Below are positions 8,764-16,345 of a stretch of DNA of 23,438 nucleotides, one piece after another. The notes under the pieces are model-generated. The model had not been told where the DNA came from and searched no databases. It was given only the letters and a program-made list of their open reading frames with translations. This DNA is from Loktanella sp. M215 (GTDB lineage: Bacteria > Pseudomonadota > Alphaproteobacteria > Rhodobacterales > Rhodobacteraceae): NCBI RefSeq assembly GCF_021735925.1, contig NZ_WMEA01000002.1:1-23438 (forward strand), given 5' to 3'. The position numbers were made by a program, and so were the translations under genes. Numbering within the stretch: the first letter of the stretch is position 1; the number at the start of each line of letters is the position of its first letter.

Positions 8764-9285
8764 TTACGATGCACGGACGATGACGGCTGCGACGGGAGGC
8801 TCCACAGCGAGGAGTGTGTAGCTCTTGATCGGCTCGCCGGTAACATACTCCCTGCGTGGAGTGCCCGCGTCGTCGAGAAGCGGCTCTGCGCCGACCGCCT
8901 TCTTGATGTACCAGCCTAGGTACATGTTGAGCGGCATCTTTCCGGGCGCCTTGTCAGCATAGGCGTCCACGCCGATCACCTCCTCGTAGAGAGCCCGAAT
9001 GTTTGGGATGGCCATCATCGCGCGAAAGACAGTGAGCGTGAAATGCTCGTCCGCTTTTCCCGCGTCACGGATCTCGCGGGCTACGGTCTGCGCCATCTCG
9101 TAGAGGGCCGTGGTGTTGTCGATCTCCCGCCGCCGATCAGCCGGTAGGTGTTCGTAGACGGCGCGTTCCAGCGCGCGCTGCATGAAGGCGGAGGGATCGA
9201 TCCCAGCTTCGGAGGATAGCGACTTGATGAGGTCGGCCACATCGCTCCGGAGGCGTAAGGAAATTCGGGTTGTACTATCAGTCAT
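8764..9285 (-). CDS. Ribbon-helix-helix-like protein, first gene of a four-gene operon
   Basis: A 173-residue protein whose first 45 residues look like a ribbon-helix-helix DNA-binding unit: a short strand (TRISLRLRSDV) then two helices (ADLIKSLSSEAG and PSAFMQRALERAV). The remaining 125 residues are a helical domain without a recognised motif, longer than typical antitoxins. A perfect 8-bp inverted repeat (9342-9362) lies about 57 bp upstream of the start, overlapping a TTGACT box, which fits autoregulation by this protein. It leads an operon of three further unknown genes ending at 7104. Antitoxin-like regulator is possible; the DNA-binding call rests on pattern only. Confidence 0.6.
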   Translation of the reverse strand: MTDSTTRISLRLRSDVADLIKSLSSEAGIDPSAFMQRALERAVYEHLPADRRREIDNTTALYEMAQTVAREIRDAGKADEHFTLTVFRAMMAIPNIRALYEEVIGVDAYADKAPGKMPLNMYLGWYIKKAVGAEPLLDDAGTPRREYVTGEPIKSYTLLAVEPPVAAVIVRAS

Positions 9286-9337
9286 AATTTACAAACTCCA
9301 CCAGTGTATGACTGCTGATATACAGGGAAGTCTGCTG

Positions 9338-9362
9338 AGTCAACAGGTGAATGACACCTGTT
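9338..9362 (-). promoter_or_regulatory. Candidate promoter/operator of the 9285-7104 operon
   Basis: A perfect inverted repeat, AACAGGTG-5 nt-CACCTGTT (9342-9349 and 9355-9362), overlaps a minus-strand TTGACT box (9343-9338). A -10-like TATCAG follows after 17 bp. A dimeric repressor bound here would block the promoter; the RHH-like product of the first gene is the obvious candidate. Confidence 0.55.
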
Positions 9363-9510
9363 AAAAGTCTTGGCCTACATCAGACCCAATCCACATTTGT
9401 CTTGGATTGGCGCTGATCGAGCAGCCTGCAGAGGAAGGCTTAAGCCAACGCGACCGACCTCTACGCCGCCTGCTGTAAGCCTTAACGTACCCGACTTTTT
9501 CAACGCCGTT

Positions 9511-9813
9511 CTAATCCGTACTCATGAACTCGGGGGGCCACGCCTCTCGGGCATCCTCATTGACCAAGCGGATGACCGACCGCACTGAAACGTCTGTAAA
9601 ATCGAGCTTCCGCAGACATGTACGGCACATGGTGGTCGCCGTCTTGTAACGTTTTACGCCGGTCTCGATTGTGGCGTTGCGGTAAGTCAGATCGTGACCC
9701 TTGCGGTTCAGGACAGGGACGAAGGGCGTTACTTCCCGCGTTAAGGGGGTAAGCCAGAAACGGTGGTTTTTGGAACGTGGTGAATGGCGGTTCTGAGCCC
9801 AAACTTCCGACAC
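9511..9813 (-). CDS. Hypothetical protein, 100 residues (doubtful)
   Basis: A GTG-started frame with GAGG about 8 nt upstream. The product contains KNHRFWLTPLTREV and a CRTCLRKL pair of cysteines. I recognise no family. It reads toward the RHH operon 225 bp away. A second frame (9823-9557) overlaps most of it, so either frame or neither could be used. I prefer this one because its residue composition looks like a normal protein. Confidence 0.35.
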   Translation of the reverse strand: MSEVWAQNRHSPRSKNHRFWLTPLTREVTPFVPVLNRKGHDLTYRNATIETGVKRYKTATTMCRTCLRKLDFTDVSVRSVIRLVNEDAREAWPPEFMSTD

Positions 9814-9879
9814 TTACTTGCACCTCTAATGTCGGCTTCTAGTTCAGGAATAATCTAAATGGTTTGCCGGACGAAAACA

Positions 9880-9915
9880 GTGCTCAAAAACCCTTCAACA
9901 AAGGGTTGTTAGCAC
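9880..9915 (-). terminator. Hairpin terminator for the 10766-9942 operon
   Basis: The inner stem AACCCTT/AAGGGTT (9889-9895 and 9901-9907, 5-nt loop) and the outer arms GTGCT/AGCAC (9880-9884 and 9911-9915) form one long stem with a small bulge. It begins 27 bp after the stop at 9942. On the minus strand the hairpin is followed by TGTTTTCG, a weak U-tract. Confidence 0.5.
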
Positions 9916-9941
9916 AAACCACGATAGCGAGTACGTTTATG

Positions 9942-10533
9942 CTAGCGTAAGATCATAGGGAACATTCGAGAAATTTTGCGTTGCCACCATTCCAGCGTAG
10001 GTTTTTCACCGGAAACAAGATCAACTTCTTTTAGAAATTCCCACCAAAGGTTCGGCAGATCATGAAGATCATTGTAAAGGATGCTGGTTTTACTTTCATG
10101 TAACTTTAAGATGACAAAGCCCAGGCGGGTCATGCTCGCTGGCCGCGTCATATCTGAAATTGAGTTCTCCATTTTTCCAGCGACGTTCCTTGTGCTTACC
10201 GTGCTTCGTCGTATTAGCAACGTCTACACAGAGACCCTGATGAGGTATTTTCGCGTCTACCAAATCAGTAAAGTCCTGTTCCTTTACCCTGAACTTTTTC
10301 TTGCGTTCTTGTTGCATCCATCGTGTTCTCGCCCAGTTTTCCAAAGAAGACGCTGAAATACATGCATTGAGTGCTAAGTAAGCGAGCGGCTCATGTTCTT
10401 CCGGAAATGATCGTTGGACGTCTCCGAAAGCATCCACATCCCAATACATTTTAGACCATGCTGCGCGGATGTCCCCGATGATGAGCGTATGGAGCGCCGG
10501 TAGTTTCTCAGATTTTTCAGGCCTGTTTCTCAT
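9942..10533 (-). pseudogene. Hypothetical protein with VANTTKHGKHK motif, one frameshift
   Basis: Two frames fuse into about 196 residues if one G is removed from a GGG run (CCC at 10120-10122 on the + strand), giving HDPPGFVILKLHESK. The N-terminal part (LAYLALNACISASSLENWART) is helical. The middle motif DVANTTKHGKHKERRW resembles the D-x-AN-x(2)-KH pattern I recall from helical HEPN-like proteins; this is a weak inference. The C-terminal part is Trp-rich (DLPNLWWEFLKEVDLV). It begins 5 bp after the stop of the 75-residue gene and ends before a terminator hairpin, so the two form a small operon. Function unknown. Confidence 0.55.
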
Positions 10534-10538
10534 AGTAT

Positions 10539-10766
10539 TTATTCAACCTTCAAAATTTCTCTCAAGGCTGATTTTGCTCCACTATGATGATCGCCTTCTA
10601 GAAACTCTGTTGTCGAATAAGTCCTTTTTCCCGTATTCTGAGCCAAACCTTTAACTGTGACGTAGTCCCAATGGTGCGTGACCACACTTTTTTCTGCATC
10701 AAAGTTCCACCAGTCCTCGTATTGTCCTAGGTGTCCCTTTGTAACTTCGTAAAACTGTTTGCTCAT
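10539..10766 (-). CDS. Hypothetical small protein, 75 residues
   Basis: A small soluble protein, rich in aromatic residues (QYEDWWNFDAE, THHWDYVTVKG). ATG is preceded by AAGGA at about 8 nt. It is the first gene of a two-gene operon with the 196-residue protein, 5 bp downstream. No family recognised; a toxin/antitoxin-like or anti-phage pair is possible but unsupported. Confidence 0.55.
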   Translation of the reverse strand: MSKQFYEVTKGHLGQYEDWWNFDAEKSVVTHHWDYVTVKGLAQNTGKRTYSTTEFLEGDHHSGAKSALREILKVE

Positions 10767-10904
10767 TCATCTGTCCTTATAAAATAATGATAGTCGCTTT
10801 CGTCCTTTATAATCGGCTTTGTGGGACGCTGCGATAAGTGTCCAGTTTAGGTCAGAAATATGATACGCGAAAGGTAACTTTATCCGGCACTGCCGTCATT
10901 CAGA

Positions 10905-10936
10905 CGTGTGCCAAAAACCCTCGTTTTTGGCACACG
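10905..10936. repeat. Perfect 14-bp inverted repeat, candidate recombinase core site
   Basis: Left arm CGTGTGCCAAAAAC (10905-10918) and right arm GTTTTTGGCACACG (10923-10936) are perfect complements around CCTC. The size (32 bp) and symmetry fit a tyrosine-recombinase crossover site, with two arms of about 11 to 13 bp and a short spacer. A hairpin terminator is the alternative, but no T-run follows on either strand. Confidence 0.5.
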
Positions 10937-11024
10937 CATCCCCTGCCCTGTTTTTAGCTGCCACAAACCCGCTTCAAAAGCCGAACAGTAGATACACGTT
11001 TTTGAACTGCACCGGCTTACCCAT

Positions 11025-11056
11025 CCATGCAAGCTTTTTGATATTAGCTCGCATGG
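11025..11056. repeat. Second 32-bp inverted repeat containing direct-repeat copy 2
   Basis: Arms CCATGCAAGCT (11025-11035) and AGCTCGCATGG (11046-11056) match at 10 of 11 positions around a 10-bp AT-rich spacer. The 18-bp sequence shared with 6612-6629 occupies 11027-11044. It has the same overall length as the palindrome at 10905 and lies 118 bp before the recombinase start. Confidence 0.5.
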
Positions 11057-11139
11057 CGACCGATGGGGCTGAGCTATATAAAACAGGGGTTTCATGGGTT
11101 CTTCGCGCTTCACCTCTTCCGGTATGCACGCTTTCCCGC

Positions 11140-11145
11140 TATAAT
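11140..11145 (+). promoter_or_regulatory. -10 box of the recombinase gene
   Basis: A perfect TATAAT lies 28 bp before the recombinase ATG. The -35 position holds only a weak TTCCGG. AAGGA about 9 nt before the ATG serves as the ribosome-binding site. Confidence 0.45.
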
Positions 11146-11173
11146 GGGTGCGTAGCCTGCAAGGATTGGCCCC

Positions 11174-11817
11174 ATGACACCCCCTCCGAAACCGGCCTGG
11201 AACCGCGGCAAGGTGGTGGGCAAGAAACCCCCGCTCACCCCTGACGAGGTCAGCCTGATCCGGCTCTTGCTGCGGCAGGACAGCCGGACGCAAGCTGCGG
11301 CGGTCCGTGACCTGGCGCTGTTTAACGTGGCCCTGGATACCTGCTTCCGGGGCTCCGACTTGGTGCGGCTGCGGGTCGCCGATGTGGCCACCCCGCTCGG
11401 GGTGCGCGAGATTGTCGAGATCCGGCAGAAGAAGACCGAGACCCGGAATGCCCGCCCCGTGCAAGCGCGGCTGTCGGCGGTGACGCGCGACAGCCTGCGC
11501 GTCTACCTGGCCGCCAGCGAGCGGCCGCTGCACGGCTGGCTGTTCACCGGACAGGGCGTGCGCTGGTCGCATTCACACCTGAGTGAAAGCCAGCTCTGGC
11601 GGCTGTTCAAAGGCTGGCTGATACGGGCTGGCTCGATCCCGCGCTCTACGGGCTGCACTCCCTGCGCCGCACCTTCCCGACCTATATCCACCAGCAGACC
11701 GGCAACCTACGGGCTGCCCAGCTCCTGCTGGGCCACGTCAGCATCGAGAGCACGAAAGAATACATCGGCACCGAACAGGCCGAGGCCCTCGACATCGCCC
11801 GCAAATACCATCTCTGA
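11174..11817 (+). pseudogene. Tyrosine recombinase/integrase, one frameshift
   Basis: A short (about 214 residues after correction) site-specific tyrosine recombinase that would cut and rejoin DNA at paired core sites. The catalytic set is present across two frames: the first Arg in DTCFRGSDLVRLRV, then after the break HSLRRTF (H-x-x-R), LLLGHVSIESTKEYI (His and the nucleophile Tyr), and a C-terminal ARKYHL. The break lies near 11632, where GCTGGCTCG appears to have lost one C; restoring it gives RAGLDPALYGLHSLRR. As read, the protein ends in a wrong frame and would be inactive. It lacks a long N-terminal arm-binding domain, as in small plasmid integrases. Neighbouring palindromes and direct repeats are its likely sites. 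Confidence 0.75.
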
Positions 11818-11918
11818 TGATCGCGCAGACCTATCTGGCGAAACGCAATCCAGTGAAGAACTGGGCGTGGCTGGAGAGTCGAACACAGCAGCGTAGGTTA
11901 GCTTGATTGCGGGCCTAA

Positions 11919-13365
11919 TCATCTTTTGATGCTCCATCCGTGCGGGATGAGGATTACATCGTCTTCATCAACAGATGCAGGGGTGTAGGTCACATTCAGC
12001 AGGCGCTGAGGGACGACAAGTTCGTGGGAAAGGTTTGCGTTCAGTCTCTCAATGATAGTTTTAGAGTATAACGGTATACCATCGAGGTCATCCCAATCGC
12101 TTTCCGGACGCTGAAATAAATCCAGTCCGCCTATAAATACTGATTCAACAAGATAGCCTTTCTTTTTTTTCTTTGTTGAAACGGTAACGTCCAGTACGTG
12201 CCCACGACCAGGTAGTTGGATGAAGTTTGCGCCCGCAGCCGATAGTGTGTCCGCAATAAATTCAAAACTCGCCTTAAGTTCGGGTATTTTTTGTAAGTCA
12301 AATACTTCGTCAAAATATTTACTTTTGATCTTGGGGCGGAGGTTACCTGTCGAGTCAAAAAATATCTCGAATAGCATCCCGTCTAACAACGCCTTCCGCT
12401 TCAATTTGCCAAACTGTGCAGTGCGCGATTTGAAGTCTTCGATAAAAACGTCAGCGGCTCCAGATGATCCACAAGCGGCTTGATATATATTTCGACCAAG
12501 GACGAATAGGTTGTTAATACTCATCGGCTTAACGCTTTTTTCATCAAGCTTCAGTAATGCCGGATTTTGAACATACCAATTATAGCTCTTCAAACCTTCT
12601 ATAATTTTATGTGACAACTTAGAGTTGTCGAGGCCAAACAGGCCATCTGCAAGAGCGGTTTCGTCATATTCCTTAACTATTTTGTCGATACCTAGATTGA
12701 AATAGAACTCACCGGCTAAGGATGTGTGTTCCCATGTAGTCTGCTTACCTTGGCTGGCGGCGGCGACGGTGTTTCTTACCCGCTTGAACATTGTCTCGAT
12801 GGGGCAGTCTTTTGTGTCAATGTGCTGCAACAGAGCCTCAGTATAAGTGCCATTCCGTCCGACCCCATCAGCAGCGGTTTCACCGGGGGACGTTGCAAAT
12901 CCTATGATCGTGCCTTTCGGGGCATAAACAGACGCAAGGCCGCGCATGGCTATATCCCGATGCCACGCCCTCTTCCAAGGATTGTTTCGGCACGCATCCA
13001 ACACAATAATCTTGGTTAATGCCTTGGATTTTGCCAATACCTCTACAACCTTATCCAAGGAGAGTGAGCTGTATTTTGCATCAATCTCTGAAGAGTCGTC
13101 TGTGTCGATGGCTAGCAAATAATTGCTACCATCAATTTGCATACCATGACCGGCGAAAAAAAAACATTCCGACATCATGGGTTTTGAGAAGATCACCACA
13201 TTCTTTAAGCTTTTTTTCCATGGCCGCTTTTGAGCAGTCTGTCCCGAGTATCACCTCAAAATCGTAGGACTTTAGTTTTTCACTTATGTCCAAAGCGTCG
13301 TTGACAGGATTTTCGAGTTCGCCACCTGCGGGATACTCCGCATTCCCTAAAACCAGAGCTGCCAT
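11919..13365 (-). pseudogene. Caspase-like (peptidase C14) protein, broken in an A9/T9 run
   Basis: A caspase-fold cysteine protease of about 481 residues after one correction. The p20-like domain shows MAALVLGNAEYPAGG, ENPVNDALDI, the catalytic His73 in MFFFAGHGMQ, NYLLAIDTDD, the catalytic Cys125 in IIVLDACRNNPW, then IIGFATSPGETAADG and GRNGTYTEALL. The break is one extra base in a nine-base run (A9 at 13156-13164 on the + strand) right before the catalytic His; eight would be in frame. The C-terminal 250 residues form an unassigned domain, perhaps the regulatory or recognition part. Bacterial C14 proteins often act as suicide or defence effectors; this role is inferred from family and from the location beside a recombinase on a plasmid. 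The start has only a weak A/G-rich leader. Confidence 0.75.
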
Positions 13366-13436
13366 TTTTTCTTTTCAACTTAAATCTCCCTTGCCGACGC
13401 ACATACTTGCGTTCTCAAATGTTCATAACCGTTCCG

Positions 13437-14136
13437 CTACTCGTAATTTTTTGAATCTCCACCCAGTCCGCGCGTCGTGCGCCCGGTTGTTCCGGCATGG
13501 AATTTTGGAAATAAGTGGCTCAGTCGGTAACCATGAGATGCACCGGGTAAGCGATCCATCCGCTCATAGCTTTCCACGGTAACAAGACCGTTGATGTTCA
13601 GAATCCCAAGAGCGCGCTTAATGCGCTTAATCGGGACACCCGCATAGTCGCTGATTTGATCGTAGGTGATCCGGGTCACGTTCTGTTTAGTGTCACGCCG
13701 CGCCGCGAGCGCGAGATAGATTTTCACGGCATCCAGCTCTGCCACCTTACGAAGATAGAAGTCTTCGAACATCGGCATAGCTCCATTGCCATCGTATAAA
13801 GGTTTCGCAGGCAGCGCGGCCCAAAGGACGCCCCTTGCCGTAGTTTGTGAGTTGGAATGTGCTGCGCCCGTTAGCTTCGCGTATCACCAAATTACGTGCT
13901 GCCAGAATTTCGAGACCATCGGCAATCTTGGTGCGGCTTACGCCAGTTGCGGCAAACAGGTCGTTGTATGTCGCGCGAGCGATGCCCTCTTCCAGATCAG
14001 CGCGATGCGCGATTGCCATCAGAACCATGAGAGCTGCTGTTTCGGATGCCCCGGCCTCGGCACGCCACTTGAAGGCTGAAAGCCCGCCTTCTTCCATCCA
14101 AGCAGACGGCAGCTTTACCCACTGACGCATGTTCAT
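13437..14136 (-). pseudogene. Tandem winged-helix-type DNA-binding protein, one frameshift
   Basis: Two frames join into about 232 residues if one G is removed from a GGGG run (CCCC at 13831-13834 on the + strand), giving YGKGVLWAALPAKPLYDG. Each half looks like a winged-helix unit: ATYNDLFAATGVSRTKIADGL with ILAARNLV in the first, and ITYDQISDYAGVPIKRIKRA with GILNINGLVTVE in the second. The opening MNMRQWVKLPSAW recalls a family common on mobile elements. Probably a transcription or replication-related regulator. The start overlaps the stop of a 47-residue gene (ATGA); the caspase gene begins 71 bp after its stop, so the three may be co-transcribed. Confidence 0.65.
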
Positions 14137-14276
14137 TTGCGACGTTCCTTCGTGATGGCGTGAAGGACTACGTGCAGCGCAAATCCGGCTACACCTACAG
14201 CACTAATTCCAAGGAGAAGCGCGAGGATGATCGGGGGTGCTGAGAGCAGCGAGGAGAGAACGTCATCAGAGGGCAT
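14133..14276 (-). CDS. Small membrane protein, 47 residues
   Basis: The frame starts MPSDDVLSSLL and continues with one long hydrophobic segment (PIILALLLGISAVGVAGFAL) before a basic tail ending ITKERRK. ATG is preceded by AAGGA at 8 nt, and the stop overlaps the start of the winged-helix gene by the usual ATGA. A single-pass inner-membrane peptide is likely; function unknown. Confidence 0.6.
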   Translation of the reverse strand: MPSDDVLSSLLSAPPIILALLLGISAVGVAGFALHVVLHAITKERRK

Positions 14277-14340
14277 GTGGGTAATCCTTGGTTTGAACTT
14301 TTTGCGTCGATTATGTCCAAAAATACGATGCCCGTTATTT

Positions 14341-14354
14341 TCTATCTAGATAGA
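14341..14354. repeat. Perfect 14-bp palindrome
   Basis: TCTATCTAGATAGA is self-complementary without a spacer. It lies in the 285-bp AT-rich gap between the 47-residue gene (start 14276, reading away) and the end of the endonuclease gene, upstream of the 14276 gene. It could be an operator for that operon. Confidence 0.4.
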
Positions 14355-14440
14355 CTTCTCTGAAGTATTCTAAATTATACAAAAAAAACACTATATTTTT
14401 CAAAGTACTATATGATAAATAACTATCTTTGTAAGAACCT

Positions 14441-14476
14441 ATTTCAGTCCATAAGCTGAACTCTATAGACTGAAAT
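14441..14476. repeat. 9-bp inverted repeat in the AT-rich gap
   Basis: ATTTCAGTC (14441-14449) and GACTGAAAT (14468-14476) are perfect complements with an 18-bp spacer. It lies about 85 bp beyond the end of the endonuclease gene. Operator or loose terminator; I see no coding potential around it. Confidence 0.4.
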
Positions 14477-14561
14477 GGCGGAAATCTGCGATGTCGCGGT
14501 GCAGACTTGCCCACAATGCGTTCAGCCGACCTCATTCATGTGGAGCATAGTATTGCGGTCA

Positions 14562-15924
14562 TTATGTTATCGCCACCTCCTCAGCCCCCCTGTATAATGC
14601 GTTCAAGTCAGCGTGCCGGACTCGAAACTGGCTCCGGCGCTTGATCAGCGGCTTTGCTGATCCCGCAGCTTCCATCTTGATGCCCGGATCGTAGTAAACG
14701 CTTCCGGCTGAAACCGCCGCCAGCAGGAGGAGCACGTCAGTTCCTTCGCACAACTGGACTACACCTCCATAGCTGTACTCCGGCGGTGGGAACTGCATGA
14801 GAGACGGCACATAGACGGCCTTGGCGTGCTTGCGGTTCCAGTGGGCCATAATGCCCCGGAACCCCCATGAAGCTGCGACAGTGTTGTCGCGGTCCAGCAG
14901 GACAATCCCGCCGTCGAAATCTGTGATCTTCCCCGTTGCCGCGTCGAACCCGTCAAGGCGCAGCATGAGGCCGGTGTCTGCGTGGAAATCACGGCTGGCG
15001 GTGTAGATCCCGCCGAAATTGATACGGTCTGCCTTGCCCGACTTATCGGCATAGCCATAGCGGTTCAGAAACGCCGCGACACCCTCATCCCGGTACAGCC
15101 CGCCGGTTGGTTCCGGCGTCATCAGGGTCACAGCGCCTTTTGCACGGTAGCTGGTAAAGTCGTTTACCCCGTATTGCTTGACCTCCCAGCCCATAAAGTC
15201 CGGATCCGCATAGCCGTTCGGAGCGATGCCCAGCTCAGCTTCCAGCGTATAGCCGCCGCCGTTGCGGGCGCTGTAGGGGGGCCGGCACCCCTGCCCTGCC
15301 CATCTTCTGCGATGCGATCCAGCCTTTGGCGTGAATCCGCCGGAGCGCGGCGAGCAGTGCTTCCTTCGGGTCGGTGCCATCTTGGCGCAGTTTTTCCAGA
15401 TCGTGAAAGACGCCGGTCGTTTCGAGACCGGACGCTGCTGCGTCAAAGGTGTGGGCAACGGGATCGTCAGCTGCAACGACATGACCCAGAACCCGGCCAT
15501 CGGCACAGATCCCCAAAAACAGCACTCTGCCTTCGTCGCGCGACCTCATCAGCACGACTGGTGCACGTTTCGCTCCGCGCAAAAAGCCGGACATCCGCAC
15601 CTCGGGATATTTCGGATACAGGATTAGCTGCGCATCGGGTGCGGGCGTCGGGCCGTCAGCATCGAGCCAGAAGAAACGAACCATGGCTTTGGCCCTGTCT
15701 CGGACGCTGCCCGCGCGGTCACTGTCGTCACCCTCGACCGGACCATGCGGAATGATGTTCAGGGCGCCAAATCCGCCGCCCAGATAAACCTGATTTTTTG
15801 AGTTGTCATTCGGAGCAATTCGCTTGGCGTAGAAACGTACCGCCCCATGGGCAGCCATCTGGTCAAGCAGGCGGGTGAGCGGCGTTATCAATCCATTGGC
15901 CTTCAATGCAGAATTCATCTGCAT
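14562..15924 (-). pseudogene. MvaI/BcnI-type restriction endonuclease, one frameshift
   Basis: About 453 residues after one correction: a type II restriction endonuclease that should cut a CCNGG-like site as partner of the methyltransferase at 16338. Family signs include AVRFYAKRIAPNDNSKNQVY and LGGGFGALNIIP in the N-terminal part. After the break come NGGGYTLEAELGIAPNGYAD and PDFMGWEVKQY (acidic D/E-x-K catalytic core), LMTPEPTGGLY, and a C-terminal RRSQFRVRHADLNALY. The break is one extra C in a six-base run (GGGGGG at 15276-15281 on the + strand), and five would be in frame (VPAPYSARNGGGY). As read, the catalytic core is out of frame, so the nuclease would be dead. The start lies 62 nt inside vsr, so all three genes overlap. 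Confidence 0.75.
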
Positions 15925-16345
15925 CAGAGGACAGCCAGTGCGCTATTGAGTCAATGACATGACCGGGTGACAGACGCCCCCTGCCCTTCAGAGCACATTC
16001 CCAGACAACGCCACATCGCCAGCCGGCGGCCCGGGCAGCTGTCCATGTGGCAGCGTCCCGTTCCTGATTGCGGCCGATCTTGGCCCGCCAGAAGTCCTCA
16101 CGGCTCTTAGGCCAGTGAAACAGCGGGCAGCTGTGCCCGTGCCAGAAGCAGCCGTGGACCCAGAGCAGCGCATGATATTTAGGAAAGACCAGATCCGGCC
16201 TGCCGGGGAGGTCACGGCCCTGCAGTCTGAATCTGAACCCCTGTGCGTGCAGTCCTTTGCGGATGATCAGCTCAGGTTTTGTATCGCGGCTGCGGATGGC
16301 CGCCATATTGCGACTCCGGGTTGCGGGGTCATGGACATCAGCCAA
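15863..16345 (-). CDS. vsr: Very short patch repair (Vsr) endonuclease
   Basis: A 160-residue Vsr endonuclease, which nicks beside T:G mismatches that arise when 5-methylcytosine deaminates, so that the methylated site can be repaired. Signatures: RSRNMAAIRSRDTKPE at the start, GRPDLVFPKYHALLWVHGC with catalytic Asp51, His64, and the zinc-binding C/H cluster HGCFWHGHSCP, then FWRAKIGRNQERD and GVVWECAL. Length is usual for the family. The start overlaps the end of the methyltransferase gene by 8 nt, and its 3' end overlaps the endonuclease gene. The pairing with a Dcm-type C5 methyltransferase fits its known role. The frame is intact. Confidence 0.93.
   Translation of the reverse strand: MADVHDPATRSRNMAAIRSRDTKPELIIRKGLHAQGFRFRLQGRDLPGRPDLVFPKYHALLWVHGCFWHGHSCPLFHWPKSREDFWRAKIGRNQERDAATWTAARAAGWRCGVVWECALKGRGRLSPGHVIDSIAHWLSSDADEFCIEGQWIDNAAHPPA

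Larger units (their letters stand above)
10767..11173. other. Gene-free recombination-type region upstream of the integrase
   Basis: About 400 bp without a convincing gene. It carries two 32-bp imperfect-to-perfect palindromes (10905-10936 and 11025-11056), one copy of the 18-bp direct repeat, and the -10 box of the recombinase. The left end holds the promoter region of the 10766 operon. Confidence 0.5.

Noticed and set aside
10880..11572. Open frame of 230 residues on the minus strand
   Set aside because: Antisense to the recombinase and running through the palindromes; no ribosome-binding site or recognisable motif.
14335..14535. Open frame of 66 residues on the minus strand in the AT-rich gap
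   Set aside because: No ribosome-binding site, odd composition, and it overlaps two palindromic sites.
14982..15755. Long open frame (257 residues) on the plus strand
   Set aside because: Antisense to the MvaI/BcnI-type endonuclease; Arg/Ala/Pro-rich composition typical of a GC-rich shadow.
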